A DNA stretch of 64,000 nt from Cavia porcellus (taxonomy: Eukaryota > Chordata > Mammalia > Rodentia > Caviidae), in the NCBI RefSeq assembly GCF_034190915.1, contig NW_026947503.1, positions 26,308,532-26,372,531 on the forward strand, written 5' to 3'. The position numbers were made by a program, and so were the translations under genes. Positions 10,663 through 22,693 of the stretch are shown piece by piece. The notes below the pieces were generated by a model. It saw nothing but the letters and a program-made list of their open reading frames with translations. It did no database searches and was not told the DNA's origin. The stretch's first letter is position 1; each line of letters begins with the position of its first letter.

Positions 10663-11060
10663 TATAAAAAACGAACTCACAGACCTCTGCAAAAATGCAG
10701 GCATGCAATCAAAGACACTACGACCCAGTGCACGTTGCAGCCGGCGGCAGAGATTTTCATCAGGGACAAAGTAGGCGTTTAGGGTGCGTTCACAGCTCAC
10801 GCAGTGGAGCCACCCTGGAGCTCCTCAGAAGGCCCGGGACCACCCCGCCTGGCGCGAGACAAGGAAAGTGCACCCCCTGCAGGGCGGCTTCTTGGGTGTG
10901 GTCAAGAGTCCTTACGGGCTCCGGGGCTGCAAAAGGTTGAGGGGCCGCGCTTCTGTGCCGCAGTCTGATGCCCTTCCAGGAGCGCTGGAAACCGGAGTAA
11001 GGAGCGCGTAGTGGGTGTGTGGGGTGCGGTGAGGAGGTCGCTCCTGTCCCCAAAGCAACC
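10663..11060 (+). promoter_or_regulatory. CpG-rich block with upstream TATA-like box; candidate promoter
   Basis: From about 10730 to 11060 there are roughly 25 CpG dinucleotides in 330 bp with GC near 60 percent, against CpG-poor surroundings; this approaches CpG-island criteria. A TATAAAAA box lies at 10663-10670 on the plus strand, just upstream of the block. A donor-like site (gga|gtaagg) lies at about 10996. Open frames here (10529-10774 and 10784-11011 plus; 10790-11053 minus) overlap each other and resemble no family I know, so any product would more likely be non-coding. The direction is inferred only from the TATA box. Confidence 0.4.
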
Positions 11061-11328
11061 GCAAGCAGGAGGGAACTAAGGTCCTTCAGTACTGACCCCC
11101 TCCTCCCAGCTGGACCTCAAGTGACTTGGAGCCCATCAACTCTTGGCAATCTCTGGGCCATACTACACTCTAGGTTTCGCCTTGTAAATGATCCCAGGCC
11201 TGCTGTTGAGCAGGTCTAAGCAGCTACTGGAGACGCAAGCCACAAATGTCAGCCACATGCATCATTTTAATTCTAGTGGGCACGTTTATCCCCCACCCAA
11301 AAAAAAAACCCAAAGGCAGGAGTGAAAT

Positions 11329-11336
<8 letters not shown>

Positions 11337-11360
<24 letters not shown>

Positions 11361-11498
11361 GAGACAGGGTCTCGCTGTGCAGTTCAGGCTGGTCTTGAGC
11401 TCACTTTGTAGCCCAGGCTGGTCTCAAACTCACAACCATCCTCCTGCCTCAGCCTCCCGAGTGCTGGGATTACAGGTATGAACGACCACATCCAGCTA
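11337..11498 (-). repeat. B1 SINE with target-site duplication
   Basis: A run of T (the reverse-complemented poly(A) tail) leads into gagacagggtctcgctgtg and ends in tgggattacaggtatgaacg and accacatccagct: a 7SL-derived B1 in reverse orientation. It contains the short internal duplication seen in many rodent B1s (caggctggtcttgagctcac and caggctggtctcaaactcac). Near-identical 16-bp target duplications flank it: agtgaaatgacttttt at 11321-11336 and agtgaaattacttttt at 11499-11514. Confidence 0.85.
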
Positions 11499-11514
11499 AG
11501 TGAAATTACTTTTT

Positions 11515-11618
11515 AAATTAATAGACTTAAGGGTTTTGTTTTAGCAATTTTATATTTGCAGAAAAGTTGAGCACTAAGTACAAAATTTCTATATTCTGCA
11601 CGTGCGCACACACACACA

Positions 11619-11681
<63 letters not shown>

Positions 11682-12080
11682 TTTCCCTATAGCTGATAAG
11701 GTCACGTTTGCTACAATTGATGAACTGTATTGATACACAGTTACTCACCAAAGCCCAGGGTTCCATTAGGCTTCTTTGTTTGACAAGTGGATAAATGCCG
11801 TGCATCATCACTATGGTGTCACGCAGAACAGTTTTTCTGCCCTAAATATCCCATGCACTCACTCCACCTATTCATCCTTTTTCCCCTTCCCGCCCTGACA
11901 GCCACTTATATTTTACTGTCCCCACAGTTTTGCCTTTTCACTTAGGAATATGCTTTTGAGGTTCTACCATGTCTTTTCGTAGCAGGGAGATCATTTCTTC
12001 TTAGTCCTGAGTACCGTGCTATGGCACGAATATATTTCCTTAGATTCAATACACCCAAAACTTTTCAACATACAATCAGC
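11515..12080 (-). mobile_element. Old L1 (L1M-type) 3' region
   Basis: The text agcaattttatatttgcag, aaaagttgagcactaagtac, ttgctacaattgatgaactg, ctgccctaaatatcccatgc and tattcatcctttttcccc is the reverse-strand form of a familiar old L1 3' region. A long compound microsatellite interrupts it at 11606-11682. Confidence 0.6.
11606..11682. repeat. Compound (CA)n(CT)n(CA)n microsatellite
   Basis: A CA run is followed by about 22 CT units and then a second CA run, giving a roughly mirror-symmetric arrangement. The CT part is a homopurine/homopyrimidine tract. Confidence 0.9.
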
Positions 12081-12850
12081 ATCTTAAACTTACTGAGATA
12101 TTTTACATTTTTTATACTAAATCTTCAAACCTCAGTGTGTATTTGATGGGCATGGAGAACTCAGTGAAGTCAAAGCTGTCAATTGGTCTGTCACCATTAA
12201 AGCATCATTACCCGCCATCCCCAGCAGCTGTTGCACTGAACCCCACAGATCTAATGAAAGAGAAAATAAAAGCCCGACCTTCCTCTCCTCACCCTCCTAT
12301 CACTTAAGAATTGCACGCATCTCTTCCACACAAGCACAAATATGTACAAAACCTTGCTAAGTATTTTTGCTTGGAATTTTCCCATGGTAAAGTTATTTTT
12401 ATGATTTTATTTATTTATGTATTTTTGCCCACATGACAAACTTAAGGCCTTGCACACCGCACTCCATCACTGCGTTGCTGCTCCAGACAGAATAATAAAA
12501 ATAATAATAGCCCTTTGGACCACCCTAGCCCCCAGAACTTGCAGCATATAAGGTGGTTGCCTAACCCCATCATCCAGCAAGTGCAACTGACACGTCGTTT
12601 CACCCACAGAAGCTGCCACATTTGTATCAAAACATTTTCCCATTAAAATGCATTTTATTTGATAGGTACTTAGTGTCCAATACTGCCCTTTAGAATATGT
12701 TCTAGGGACCCTAGGACAAAATTATTTTCATAACAACACTAGACTGTCTTTGTTTCTCCTTCTTGCTCTTTCTGTGCAATAGAGGTGTTGAGAAGTTTCT
12801 TCATGGGTATTGATGCAGATGGAATGCAGAAACAGATGCTATTCTTCTTG
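12081..12850. other. Unassigned AT-rich sequence
   Basis: No gene recognised. The part around 12085-12160 (acattttttatactaaatct) resembles an ancient MER-type repeat, but weakly. Confidence 0.3.
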
Positions 12851-12851
12851 T

Positions 12852-13057
12852 TTTGTTTGTTTGTGCTACTGAGAATTAAACCAAAACCCAGTGCACTAGG
12901 CTACATTTCCAGCATACACACATCCCTTTCTTTAAAGTTTTTGAGACAGGACCTTGCGAAGTTACTAAATTACTCAGGCTGAGCTCAAATGTATGATCCT
13001 CCTCTCTCAGCCCCGTCATAGTGCTGTGGTTACTGGCATGCATCACCATACCCAGCT
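12852..13057 (-). repeat. B1-dID heterodimer SINE
   Basis: On the minus strand a degraded B1 half (agctgggtatggtgatgcat to gcaaggtcctgtctcaaaaa) is followed by a tRNA-like ID half (tgctggaaatgtagcctagtgcac to tttaattctcagtagcac). A B1 joined to an ID element is a known rodent SINE architecture. Confidence 0.65.
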
Positions 13058-15364
13058 GCTGCTCTTTGTATCAGAAAATTTCATAAAATGCATTTACTTT
13101 TCATAAAACGTCTAGTTTAATAATTAATATGTATAATTATTTTAAAGGAATTATTGGATACTTATAATTTTTCTTTGTTTCAGTTTCCCATATAATAAAT
13201 ATTAGAAACCTCCCATATACACAAAAGCTCTCTGGAGCCTTCAATGCATTTTTATTTAGAACATGTTCATAATATGTAACGATTACATTTATCATGGGAA
13301 GCTGGTACATGTACGTAACACACAGCCTTCAATAAATTTTTAATGTAAAATGATCATGAATGCAAAAAGTACCTGGTTCTATGCTAAGCTTTGAGTGCAC
13401 TGACTGAAATGAGCTTGTAGGTCAATGGGGCAAGATGCTCGAGAGACCTGTGATGCTTCCTCCCAGGCCTCTCTCTGTGTGCGGTTTGCTATATTTCTGT
13501 GTGAAGATCCTCTCAAATTGCATAGCATCAATGAAGGTGTCCTTCCTCAAGAGCCGGATAATTGGGAGACCATGCAATTTATTGTTCAAACCATGATACT
13601 TGGAGACAAAAGGAACATGCCAGTCACTGTTTTGCTGAGACAACAATCAGCCTATAGCATCTGCTACAGAAAAGCTTCTTTGGCCTGCTGAAAGTAAATG
13701 AGATGCAGGTCGAAAAAAGTCTCTGTGAGTGGAAAGAAGATGTCTGGCTGCTGGACAAAGGTCGCTGAGGATCCTGAATCCCTCCAGAGCAGGGGGATGG
13801 ACAGCTGGGCTACCCAGAGAGAGAAGTTCCAACTAGCGGGCTTCAGTGGGGACAAGGAAGTAGGGGCAAAGAGGTAGGACAGCTTGTGCCAGTCCTGGTA
13901 TGCTTGGGGTCTGGCCCACGTGTGTCCTGGGTGACAAAAGCTCTTTCCACTTGATTGTCCTTCATGAAAATTGATATAAGTACAAATACTTTCGGGTTGC
14001 ACAGAAGGAGCAGTAGGTAAGGTGGGGCCATCCTTGAAGACTCTTTGTCGCTATAAGGATTTGATTTGTGGATCCCTCATTGCCTGCCCAGAGGAAGAAG
14101 GTAAGTCTACCCTCACTGAGTTCTGATTTCAGAGTCCTGCTAGTTCCTAAGGTAATTTGTAGGATTTCCTGCTGAGGAGATTTTTAGAAATATTATGAAA
14201 ACTAGAAATGGTTTTAGTATCCTAAAGTCAATACAAGCAGGTGGCTGTTGAAAGGAAAAATAAGAAATACCATTGCCAGATTTGCCTTAAAAAGTTGACA
14301 GCTTTTGACAAGTCATATTGATGACATCACGTACCACAGACTGAGAATCATCTGCATAGACAGCAGCAGCATCTGAGCAAGGCATGGAAATGAGTTCAAG
14401 GCCTTTTGATTTCTATTTTTTTCGTCAAATAATTAGAGATAATAGATGCTTCTGAGGATGTTTGATGACTTCAAGAGTGAGTTTTCAAGGTGCTTGGAAG
14501 CCATCATTAATGAAAAGCAGCTCTGAATCTATCATATGCAAAATAAAATTTACAGCAGAGATTTCCTAAAGTGCAACAAAAGATCATTCTTCAGTAAAAT
14601 GATTTGGTTACAATTTTTAAAATGATCAGCATGCTTTTAATGGTTACATGTGATAAAAGAGAGAAAAAGGACAGGAGGGAAGAAGGGGAATAGGAGGAAG
14701 AGAGAGTAGAGATAAAATTAGAAAGACAAGATTGGTTCCCTTAACTCGGAATCCAATCCTGTCATCTCCTTGACAACTGGCCTTGCTGAGGGACAAGGGG
14801 GCAGAGGTCAGGTCCCAAGGGCTCACCTGCCTCTCCAGAAATCCAGGCCTGGGGCCTGGCTCATTGGCAAACTGGAAAACCTGAAGTGGGAAGCTCCGGG
14901 GCCACTGGTCTGTGGCTGCTAAGGCTGCTAAGACACAGCCTGCAAACAGGGTTGCTTCCTGCAGGGCTGGGAGGTAGCAGGATGCAGCCATGGACCACCC
15001 AGACAGGACGGAGCTCTCAGCTGAGCAGCTGTAGGCCACAGCAAGATAATGGGATGCTGTATGCTAGACTGGAGAAACTCCCAGCGCTCTGTGTTTAGAC
15101 ACCCTGTGACACTGTGTTCTTTTCACCGGCAGGCAGAGAACAGTGCCTCATGGCTCCTCAGTGCCGTGATGATCTGCAGCAGCTTTTGCAAGCAGCCCGT
15201 GCTGGGCCTGGCTCAGATGCCAAGATTAGATCCAATCCCAGCAGGCAGGGCAAGGTGGCAGAGTCGGAGTCCAAGCCAGGCACCTTTCGGTCCCTCAAAC
15301 AATGTCCACACCCCAACTAGACTCATGAGAGGCTGAAAGCTTGAATCAAATTTGGCTTTGGTAC
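13058..15364. other. Unassigned sequence, no supported gene
   Basis: AT-rich to 13400, then mixed. A consensus splice donor, aag|gtaagt, occurs at 14101-14106 on the plus strand, but no acceptor or open frame convincingly defines an exon upstream. The minus-strand open frame 14644-15039 (131 codons) has no recognisable domain. Confidence 0.35.
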
Positions 15365-15706
15365 TGCTTGGACCTGAATTTCAGTGCCCTGCTACCACCA
15401 CAAGTTCCTGTGTGGCAATCAATCCCTGGTGTGTTAGTGTTAAGAGGTAGAGGCTTTGGAAGAAATGGTTAAGCCAGAAGAGATTAGAACCTTATAAAAG
15501 AGGTCAAAGGGAACTGCCTTGCCCTTCTACCAGGAGGACAGAAAACGTGGAGCTGAGAGTGAGACTTCACCAAACAGAGTGCTGCTACGTTGATCTTGGA
15601 CTTCCGAGGTTCCCCAACTGTGAGAAATAAATTTCTCTTGTCTACCAATCACTCGGTTTAAGCTGTTTTGTTTTAGCAGCTCAAAAAGATCAAAACAAGT
15701 ACATAT
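15365..15706 (+). mobile_element. MaLR-like LTR
   Basis: It contains tataaaagaggtcaaaggga (TATA-like), cttggacttccgaggttccc, aactgtgagaaataaatttc with a polyadenylation signal, and gctgttttgttttagcagct, an order typical of MaLR/MLT1-type LTRs. The start is approximate. Confidence 0.65.
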
Positions 15707-15724
15707 CATTGTAAGGTGCGCGTG

Positions 15725-15728
15725 CACA

Positions 15729-15804
<76 letters not shown>
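15725..15804. repeat. Compound (CA)n(GA)n microsatellite
   Basis: About 10 CA units followed by about 27 GA units; immediately downstream of the LTR. The serine/leucine-rich and cysteine/valine-rich open frames on the minus strand here are artefacts of the repeat. Confidence 0.9.
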
Positions 15805-15809
<5 letters not shown>

Positions 15810-18250
15810 GCCAAAGGCCCTGTGGATTGATCTCCCCACGCCAGCCCCTCCTCTTTGTTTAAAGACCCACAAGCCTTGTTACCTCCCCTCTGAGCTCACC
15901 CAGGGCTTCCACTCCCACCAAGCCCCTGCCTCTGCTTCACAGGAAGCCTGAGAAGACCTTTTGGAACGTGCATTGCTCCACAGGTTAACAAATCCGTTAT
16001 TTCACCCTGGATCCCAAATATGGCCAAAAGTCACAGCTGCCTGGGGACACTGTTTAAAGTCTGAATTTTCAGAGTCTGGTCAAGACACAGGAGTCAGGAT
16101 GTCATGGGGTCTGGGCAGCTGTTCTATTTTTAAGTTTCCCAGTGACGCGCTGCTGCTGGCATTAGGAGCAGCGTGGGGGACTCTTATGAAGCCAAGAGCA
16201 ATCAACACTTGTCTTGCAGCACCAACTTTTGATTTTTCCTAAATAAATCCTTTGGACAATGCTTACATTGTAGAATAGATATCAAAATGTACATGAACTT
16301 TAAGGGGGAAAAAGCACTCCAAGTAATTTCTCATTTGCTGTGTTTTGCGGTCCTGTTTGAATCCAGCCAGGAAGCACTCGTTGCGTGCCTGGGCACCCTG
16401 TATGGCAGCTTGGTTAGGCCTTGGCCTCTCCCATGCCTACTTGCCCTTTAAGAGGACCTCAGGGGAAAAGGTCAGCCTCTTTGGAGTGAAATTGACATTA
16501 AGAAGTAACAATAATAATAGAACTGTAGATACGCACATCAGGCTGTGTTTAGGAATAGGAGGAAGTCAAGGCCCTTCAACTCATGCTAGGCAAACAGACA
16601 ATAATAAAATAGCAGCTGCCCTTTCTTGGCCTTGTTAGATCTATTAGTTTGAGACAGCATCTCTGCCTGGTAGGCACTGCCATCTCTACATTTCCAATGA
16701 TCTCACCAGTCCTTTGAGATGTCAAGTGATAACCACACCCCTAAGAGGTGAGACCTGCGTTCAAGTCACCAGCACTTTGGCTTTTCTCTTCTCACAGTAG
16801 GTGCCTTCACTGGGAAGTGAGAACTTATCCCAAAAAGGCAGTGACAAGACAAAGTGGCCTCTGTGCCCAAGACCCACATTAGTAAGAAATGGCTTTTTTG
16901 AATTGGGAACTTCCAGAGGAATCAGGAAAGTCAGGCGTCTGAACCACACAGGAAGCTAATCCCTAGCAAGGGAGATCTGAATAAGCATCCTTAAGTGAAT
17001 TCTCTTGCTTTTGTGGTTTCTCATTAACCTGCTTACTGTCATTCCAGCAGCCGCTCCTATTTGTTAAGGCCCAATAGCATTATACCTGGATCATATTTGG
17101 GTTAATCGCTTGAAGCTGGAGTAATGTCTTCCCTGTGTAACAGACCCCACAGCTCTGAAAGATGAACCCCTTTGTGATAGACTTTGCCTGTGTAAGTTTT
17201 GAAGAAAGATAGGGCTGATCTCAGACATCTGGCTTACAGAAACAGAGAATTGCAACTGGAAGAGGAGCTCAACCATTGCTCCTCTCTAAGAAAACCTCCT
17301 GGACAACTTAGCTTTTGGAAATATAAATGGCAGGAAGATTGAACAGGATGACGTCTTGGAACTGAATCCTCAGAGTGGAAGTCCCAGGAGCCAAGACTGC
17401 CTGACTCCACCAGGTTTTATGTGGTTCCCACCCAGGGGCTTCGGCCAAGAGCCAGTTACAAACCTTCCAAATCTCCCTCCTGTCTCATTACTATGCAGAC
17501 CAATTTTTCATTCATCTGGAACCCACTGTAGCATTTTAATGTGGAAAGTCTGCTTCTCCATTTCTCTCCCCTGAAGAAAAATGGCTTAATTTCTCCAGCT
17601 GATAGATTTTTTTCTGATCCTTCAGACAGTAGAAAAAGACTCTGGAAAATCAGCCGTTGGACGATCCACAGACATTTTATGATGGTCATAAACAGGGCTG
17701 TGGCAGAATGACATGCCAGGCAGCATCCTGATCAGTGGCCTCAACTCTGTTATTATCAACCTCCTGCAAAAATGATGGATGGATGGATAGATTAGATAGA
17801 TAGATATAGATAGATGGGTAGATAGAATACTAAATGAAAAAATAACCCTTGATAGAAATGAAGACTTTCCCAACATATTTAGAGAATACAATCCCTCCAC
17901 CCCAAATATTTTTTTCCTGCAAGCCTAAGGAACTTTCTGATACAAAATAAATCCACCTGCCCACCCACCACCAAATTGAGACAGATTTCACCAGGAGGGG
18001 AAAAATCTACTTAGGAAGGAAATTAGAAGCAAAATTGGGGTTAATCATTTTAGCTGTGTTTTCCATTGTTCAATTCACAAGGTTCAGATGGATACTATCA
18101 GCCCATCCTGTCTGTGGCAGTTCCCTAAGGCTAGGGACGGCCTGATCTGGCCTGGAGCAGAAGAGGCCAAGAGGGACTGGCTCACTGCTGGATGAAAGGA
18201 CCGGAATTTCTTTAGACCATATAGTATAAGGGTGTGAAGTAGATCCTGGA
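15805..18250. other. Unassigned sequence with weak old-repeat traces
   Basis: No gene. Possible MIR-like text at 16640-16770 (ctcaccagtcctttgagatg) and possible CR1/L3-like text at 17230-17280. A GATG/GATA tetranucleotide tract lies at 17774-17826. Confidence 0.35.
17774..17826 (+). repeat. Imperfect (GATG/GATA)n tract
   Basis: Mixed ggat and agat tetranucleotide units, a simple repeat. Confidence 0.85.
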
Positions 18251-18254
18251 GCTG

Positions 18255-18421
18255 ACCACTTCCCAGATTTGTTACACACTAACTTTATGACTTCAGCCGG
18301 TTGTCTCAGGCTCCTCATTTATAAAATGAAGACAATACTAGACCCCACTTTTGTAGTGACGATTACTAAGTTATTATGCCCAAAGTACTTAGACCAGAGG
18401 CTGCCACACAGTAAGCACTGT
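18255..18421 (+). repeat. MIR SINE
   Basis: The sequence tcaggctcctcatttataaa, atgaagacaatactagacc and ctgccacacagtaagcactg follows the MIR 3' half (cctcatctgtaaaatgggga ... cctggcacatagtaagcgct). Confidence 0.7.
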
Positions 18422-18424
18422 TGG

Positions 18425-19195
18425 GGAAGGGTTACTCACATCTCCCTCTAGACCTACTGAATAAGGAAGTTCACTACAGAAAGATGAGGCTTTAACTCCA
18501 ACAAAAAGATAATCAGATTTAACTAACTCAGCGTTAGGTTCAAGGCCAAAGGTTTCACTTAAGTATAACCCTCTTCCCTTGTACTGTTTATTGATCTTCC
18601 CTAGGAACCAAAGCGACACTCATTCAAATCAATAGCCCAATCTGGGCCTCCATTCTGAATGAATGGGACATGAACTGTAAGCCAGGAGCCCTAAGCCAAA
18701 CCATCTAGGGGGCAGAATTGTCCACCTTTGCCTTTTGTGGCCTTTGAGAAACCACCTCGGCAGCACAATGTCCCCGGAAACCACAGAAGAGCTGGCAGGC
18801 TCTATTTTGCTGTTGTGCGATTAAAATGCCTGCATTCTTCTGAAGCATTACACAGAGGTCACCCTTGTGCCTACATATTGTTTGTTGCCCCTATTGTTAA
18901 ATGTGCCTATTGATATGTGGATCACTGTGGCATCTGGGGCCTCAGTAGAGCTGAGTTATAAAAACAGAAAATTAGTGTAATAACATTGAAGTTCATCACT
19001 GTTTCAGTGCCCAATCTTGCCTACAAATGTCACAGTGAACAATTCAAAATTCAGTTCAACTGCCAGTTACTGAGAACCCTTGACCTTCTGCACATTATCA
19101 CACTCCACACCTTCTATAGTATAACCAAAGGAAGCCCTCCCTACTAGCCCATTTGCAGGAAACCAGTACATTTTGTTTTTGGAGAATAGGATGTG
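18425..19195. other. Unassigned sequence
   Basis: About 770 bp without recognisable genes or repeats. Confidence 0.4.
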
Positions 19196-19199
19196 AAGC

Positions 19200-19430
19200 T
19201 ACAGCGTGGCAACATGATGGAGTACTATGTTGCCATAAAAAGATAAGTATGTAGACTTTGTCAATACGTAGTAATGAGCACGTGAAATAATGTTAAATGG
19301 TAATAAGCAGAACACACAATAGTTTTCACACACTGATTACAACTCCATCAAATATTATAACTGTACACTCATCAGCAAGTTAGAGTAGTAAAAATAGATG
19401 ACTATTAGATTCTTTTTTTCTCTTATAGAA
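19200..19430 (+). mobile_element. Old L1 (L1M-type) ORF2 tail fragment
   Basis: It contains atgatggagtactatgttgc and cataaaaagataagtatgta, then aaatggtaataagcagaaca, a decayed form of the L1 ORF2 C-terminal region (atggaatactatgcagccataaaaa). Confidence 0.5.
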
Positions 19431-19434
19431 TCTT

Positions 19435-20946
19435 TTTTATGAGAGGAACAGGAAATTTAGACTGAAACCAACAAGAGATGCATTTAGCTGCAGACAAAAT
19501 TGCTTGGACAGGAAGGGGCATTTGCAGCAGTTGGAAATACACATCAAGGAAAGCTATAAGCCTAAAAACACACTCAGTTTTATGAGCTATGCTGGTCCTG
19601 CCTTTCCTAGGCTAGCTGCAGCTCCACACTAAGTGGGGACCTCAACACCATTCTCCAAGGACAGAAACCAAGATCAGGGGTATAAGAAGTGGAGGAAGCT
19701 TCAAACAAATCGATGTTTTCTCCCTACTATGTTCACATTTTTTCCTGAAAGATAAGCAACTGCATTGTGCTGGTTTGTCCAAGCACCATCTTGGTGTCAT
19801 AGTGTGAATACTCTGTTATCTCAAATGTGACTTTTTTTTAAGATAATAAAACATATAGTCACCCCAATGAAGAAGCTACTCAGACTCTCACATGGTGCCT
19901 GGGAATGTAAGTGGAACCTGTTCCTAAAAGCCCTGAAAGCTTGTGTATGAATGCTCTCATTCTGAGGTCACAACAGTCAAGAGATCAGGATGGCTTTCTG
20001 TTCCCACTTTACAGATCTACCTCTCTGTGGATTATATTGGGATTGTGCTAGTATCATGCTGGTACCAACCTTCTGTGTATCTCTTTCCAGTTCCATTTTA
20101 CTGACATGGTGGTAGCTTAAAATTGGCATTAATGGAAGAGTTCACACTGTGGAAATCAGAAACTACTACAAATCTGGGCTCTTTTTCCCTAGAGAGCTGG
20201 TTGTAAAATATTTAACAAAACGCCACAGATTTCTAGAGTCATTGAAGCTGGATTATAAATGATCCTACAGGGCATCTAGGCAGATAGTACTATGCTTAGC
20301 TCCGCAGCTCACAGTCACATTTCACACAAAGCCCCTGAAATAACCAAAAAAGAATTAGGATGTGATAGTCCCTGGCACGCATTCCTTTTTGTTTTCCGTA
20401 TATGTAAGACAGAAAATAGAGAGTGCAAACACAAATCAGTTCAATTGTCTTGTACGAAAAGCTTGACTCGCAGCCCAGCACATCTGCTACCTGACAAGGT
20501 TGTTTGCATCCAATTAAAGCAGAGACTAGTGTGCTGGTGATACAGGATTGAGTATGCTCACAATGTCGGCTTTCGAATCATGATGATTTCCTCATCATAT
20601 GAGTCACAGAAAAGAAGACCCATATCAGTTGACACCATAACATGAAAGTCACTACACAGAGTGGCTGATTATTTGGCACTGACATCTTGCTCATTTTTCC
20701 CTTTCACACCCCCACCTCATCCTGCAGCAAGAATTCAGTAGCCCTTGGTGAAAGCCATATTTCACGGCCACAGGCAATTCATCTCGTCCTGTCGTACACT
20801 ACTTACTATCTGCTTCCTTTTGACAAGCAAATGATAAACTTCTACAAAGTCTAAAAAGGTTTTATAAGGGACTCACTAGCACCTGTTTTTCAGCATTTGA
20901 TTCATGAATCAGTTAAGTTCAAAGGTTCAAGGAGAGAATTTAAGGT
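19435..20946. other. Unassigned sequence left of the complete ORF1-only element
   Basis: No gene. Text at 20235-20280 weakly resembles a CR1/L3-type relic. Confidence 0.35.
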
Positions 20947-21626
20947 AAAGGACATTCTGTTCTAGACACCTCAGATGCTGAAATAACACGTCGTGGGGAG
21001 TCCTGGGCAGAAGGAGATGGATCCTCTCAACCCAGGAAGAAACTAAAGTGAAAAGAACCAGTCAAACATGCAGTCCCAGGGCTACTATTGAGGCAACTAA
21101 GATTATGTGCTCTCACGCGCCCAAATTCCTGCCACTTTGACTCACTGGAACCACAGTCGCACTGAAGTCAGAGGTCGCAGCCCAATGGAGAACAGAGCAG
21201 GCAAGGGACCTGCACTGACCTGCAGTGAGTGCGGGAATAAAACCCTTCCATGGGAAAGGGGCACCAACGGGACGACATTTTGGAATTGGGCAGGACTGGT
21301 GAGAACAAGGAACAGCAGTGACTTCAGTCAGTTGTTCCCTTCTCAGATGAGACTGATGGGGTACGCTTGGCCTGGGTCACGCCCCTCACTGAGACCCAAT
21401 AAGTTATCCCAAACCAGTTCCCTACCTGCAGTGCACACTAATGCAGTGAAGGCCTCAGCAGGTTGACTGACCCAGAGGGGAGGAGCCAGCATATGCCACC
21501 CCTGTTTGCACCTCAAAAACAAACTGGATTGGGCAGGATTACCTAGCCAGCATGCTTTAGAAGAACCATAACCAACAAAGAAAGGGACTGGGGCCTCCTC
21601 TTTACTGTATGAAAGAAACCAAAAAC

Positions 21627-22693
21627 ATGAGAAGAGGAAGCAACAAGAAAAAGTCCCCAGCCCTCAACCCTGAGGACATTCATCCAGGAGAGGTGAATAC
21701 AAAAGAGACTGAGGACAGCAAACATGTAATATCAGACACAGCATCAGTGGACATAAAGAGATATCTTTAGGACCTCATAGATGAGTTCAAAAGTGAAATA
21801 TTTAACCAAGTAAAGCAAGATGTAAGTAGACTGATAAAAGAAATGCTAAGCACATCTCAAGAAGACACAGACAGAAGAATCGAGGAGCACAAAAAAAGGA
21901 GAGAAATGTTTGATGAAGAATATAAAGAAAACATAGAATACATGAAGCAGATTCAAAGAGATTACCAGAAAATAAAAAACTCCATTGAAAGCTGGCAAAA
22001 GTGCTTGAAAGAAACTAACGATAGATTATCTGAACTGGGAGACAGGTTTGCAAAATGTGTGATCATGAAAGGAAAAATTTCTTAAAAATAACAAAGAAAC
22101 AGGCGGTAACAATACAAAGGCTAGAAGGCCACAAGAGGATCTATAACTTAAGAATAAAGAATGTGAATAAAGAAGCAGAGGTACAAACAAAGGAACTACA
22201 AAGGCTATTCACAGAAATAATTAAAGAAAACTTCCCAAGCACAGGAAAAGGAAATGATATTCTGATGTATGAGGCATACAGAACTCCAGCCATCTACAAC
22301 CAAAACAGAGCCACACCCAGGCATATAATAATCAACATCCCAGAAATTCAATATAAGAACAGAATATTAAAAGCCATCAGAGAAAAGAAACAGATCACCT
22401 ATAAAGGAAAACCCATAAAAATCACAGCAGACTTCTTGACACAGACCGTCAAATCAAGAAGAGCTTGGAACAAAGTATTTCAAGCCCTGAAAGAAAATAA
22501 CCTCCAGCCCAGATTGATGTCCCCTGAAAAACTGTCTCTAGAAATTAATGGAGAAACAAGATGCTTCCAAGACAAAGAGGAACTGGGGGAATTCATGACC
22601 ACAAATCCAACTCTACAGAGAATACTGAAGGACATTCTAGAGAGAGAGAAAAGTACCAGGATTCCAGGAACAGTGGAAGAGAGGCCTCAATGA
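21627..22693 (+). pseudogene. LINE-1 ORF1p-like gene, nearly intact (copy 2)
   Basis: ORF1 protein of the LINE-1 type, an RNA-binding chaperone forming ribonucleoprotein with element RNA. The ATG at 21627 corresponds to the start inferred in copy 1 and opens a lysine-rich N-terminus (MRRGSNKKKSP). A long charged, coiled-coil-like middle part follows (for example IEEHKKRREMFDEEYKE). The C-terminal half has the diagnostic motifs RATPRHIII (about 22307), KGKPIKITADF, SRRAWNKVFQALKENN and LEINGETRCF. Total span is about 355 codons, near the family norm. Two lesions break it: an in-frame TAG at 21768-21770, where copy 1 has a glutamine codon, and a frameshift near 22055-22075, after which the frame stays open to TGA at 22691-22693. 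Apart from these, the coding sequence is well preserved. No ORF2 follows. Confidence 0.85.

Noticed and set aside
14097..14107. Consensus splice donor aag|gtaagt as evidence of a gene
   Set aside because: Single donor matches occur by chance; no acceptor or open frame upstream supports an exon.
15527..15872. Serine/leucine- and cysteine/valine-rich peptides
   Set aside because: Direct translation of the (CA)n(GA)n microsatellite.
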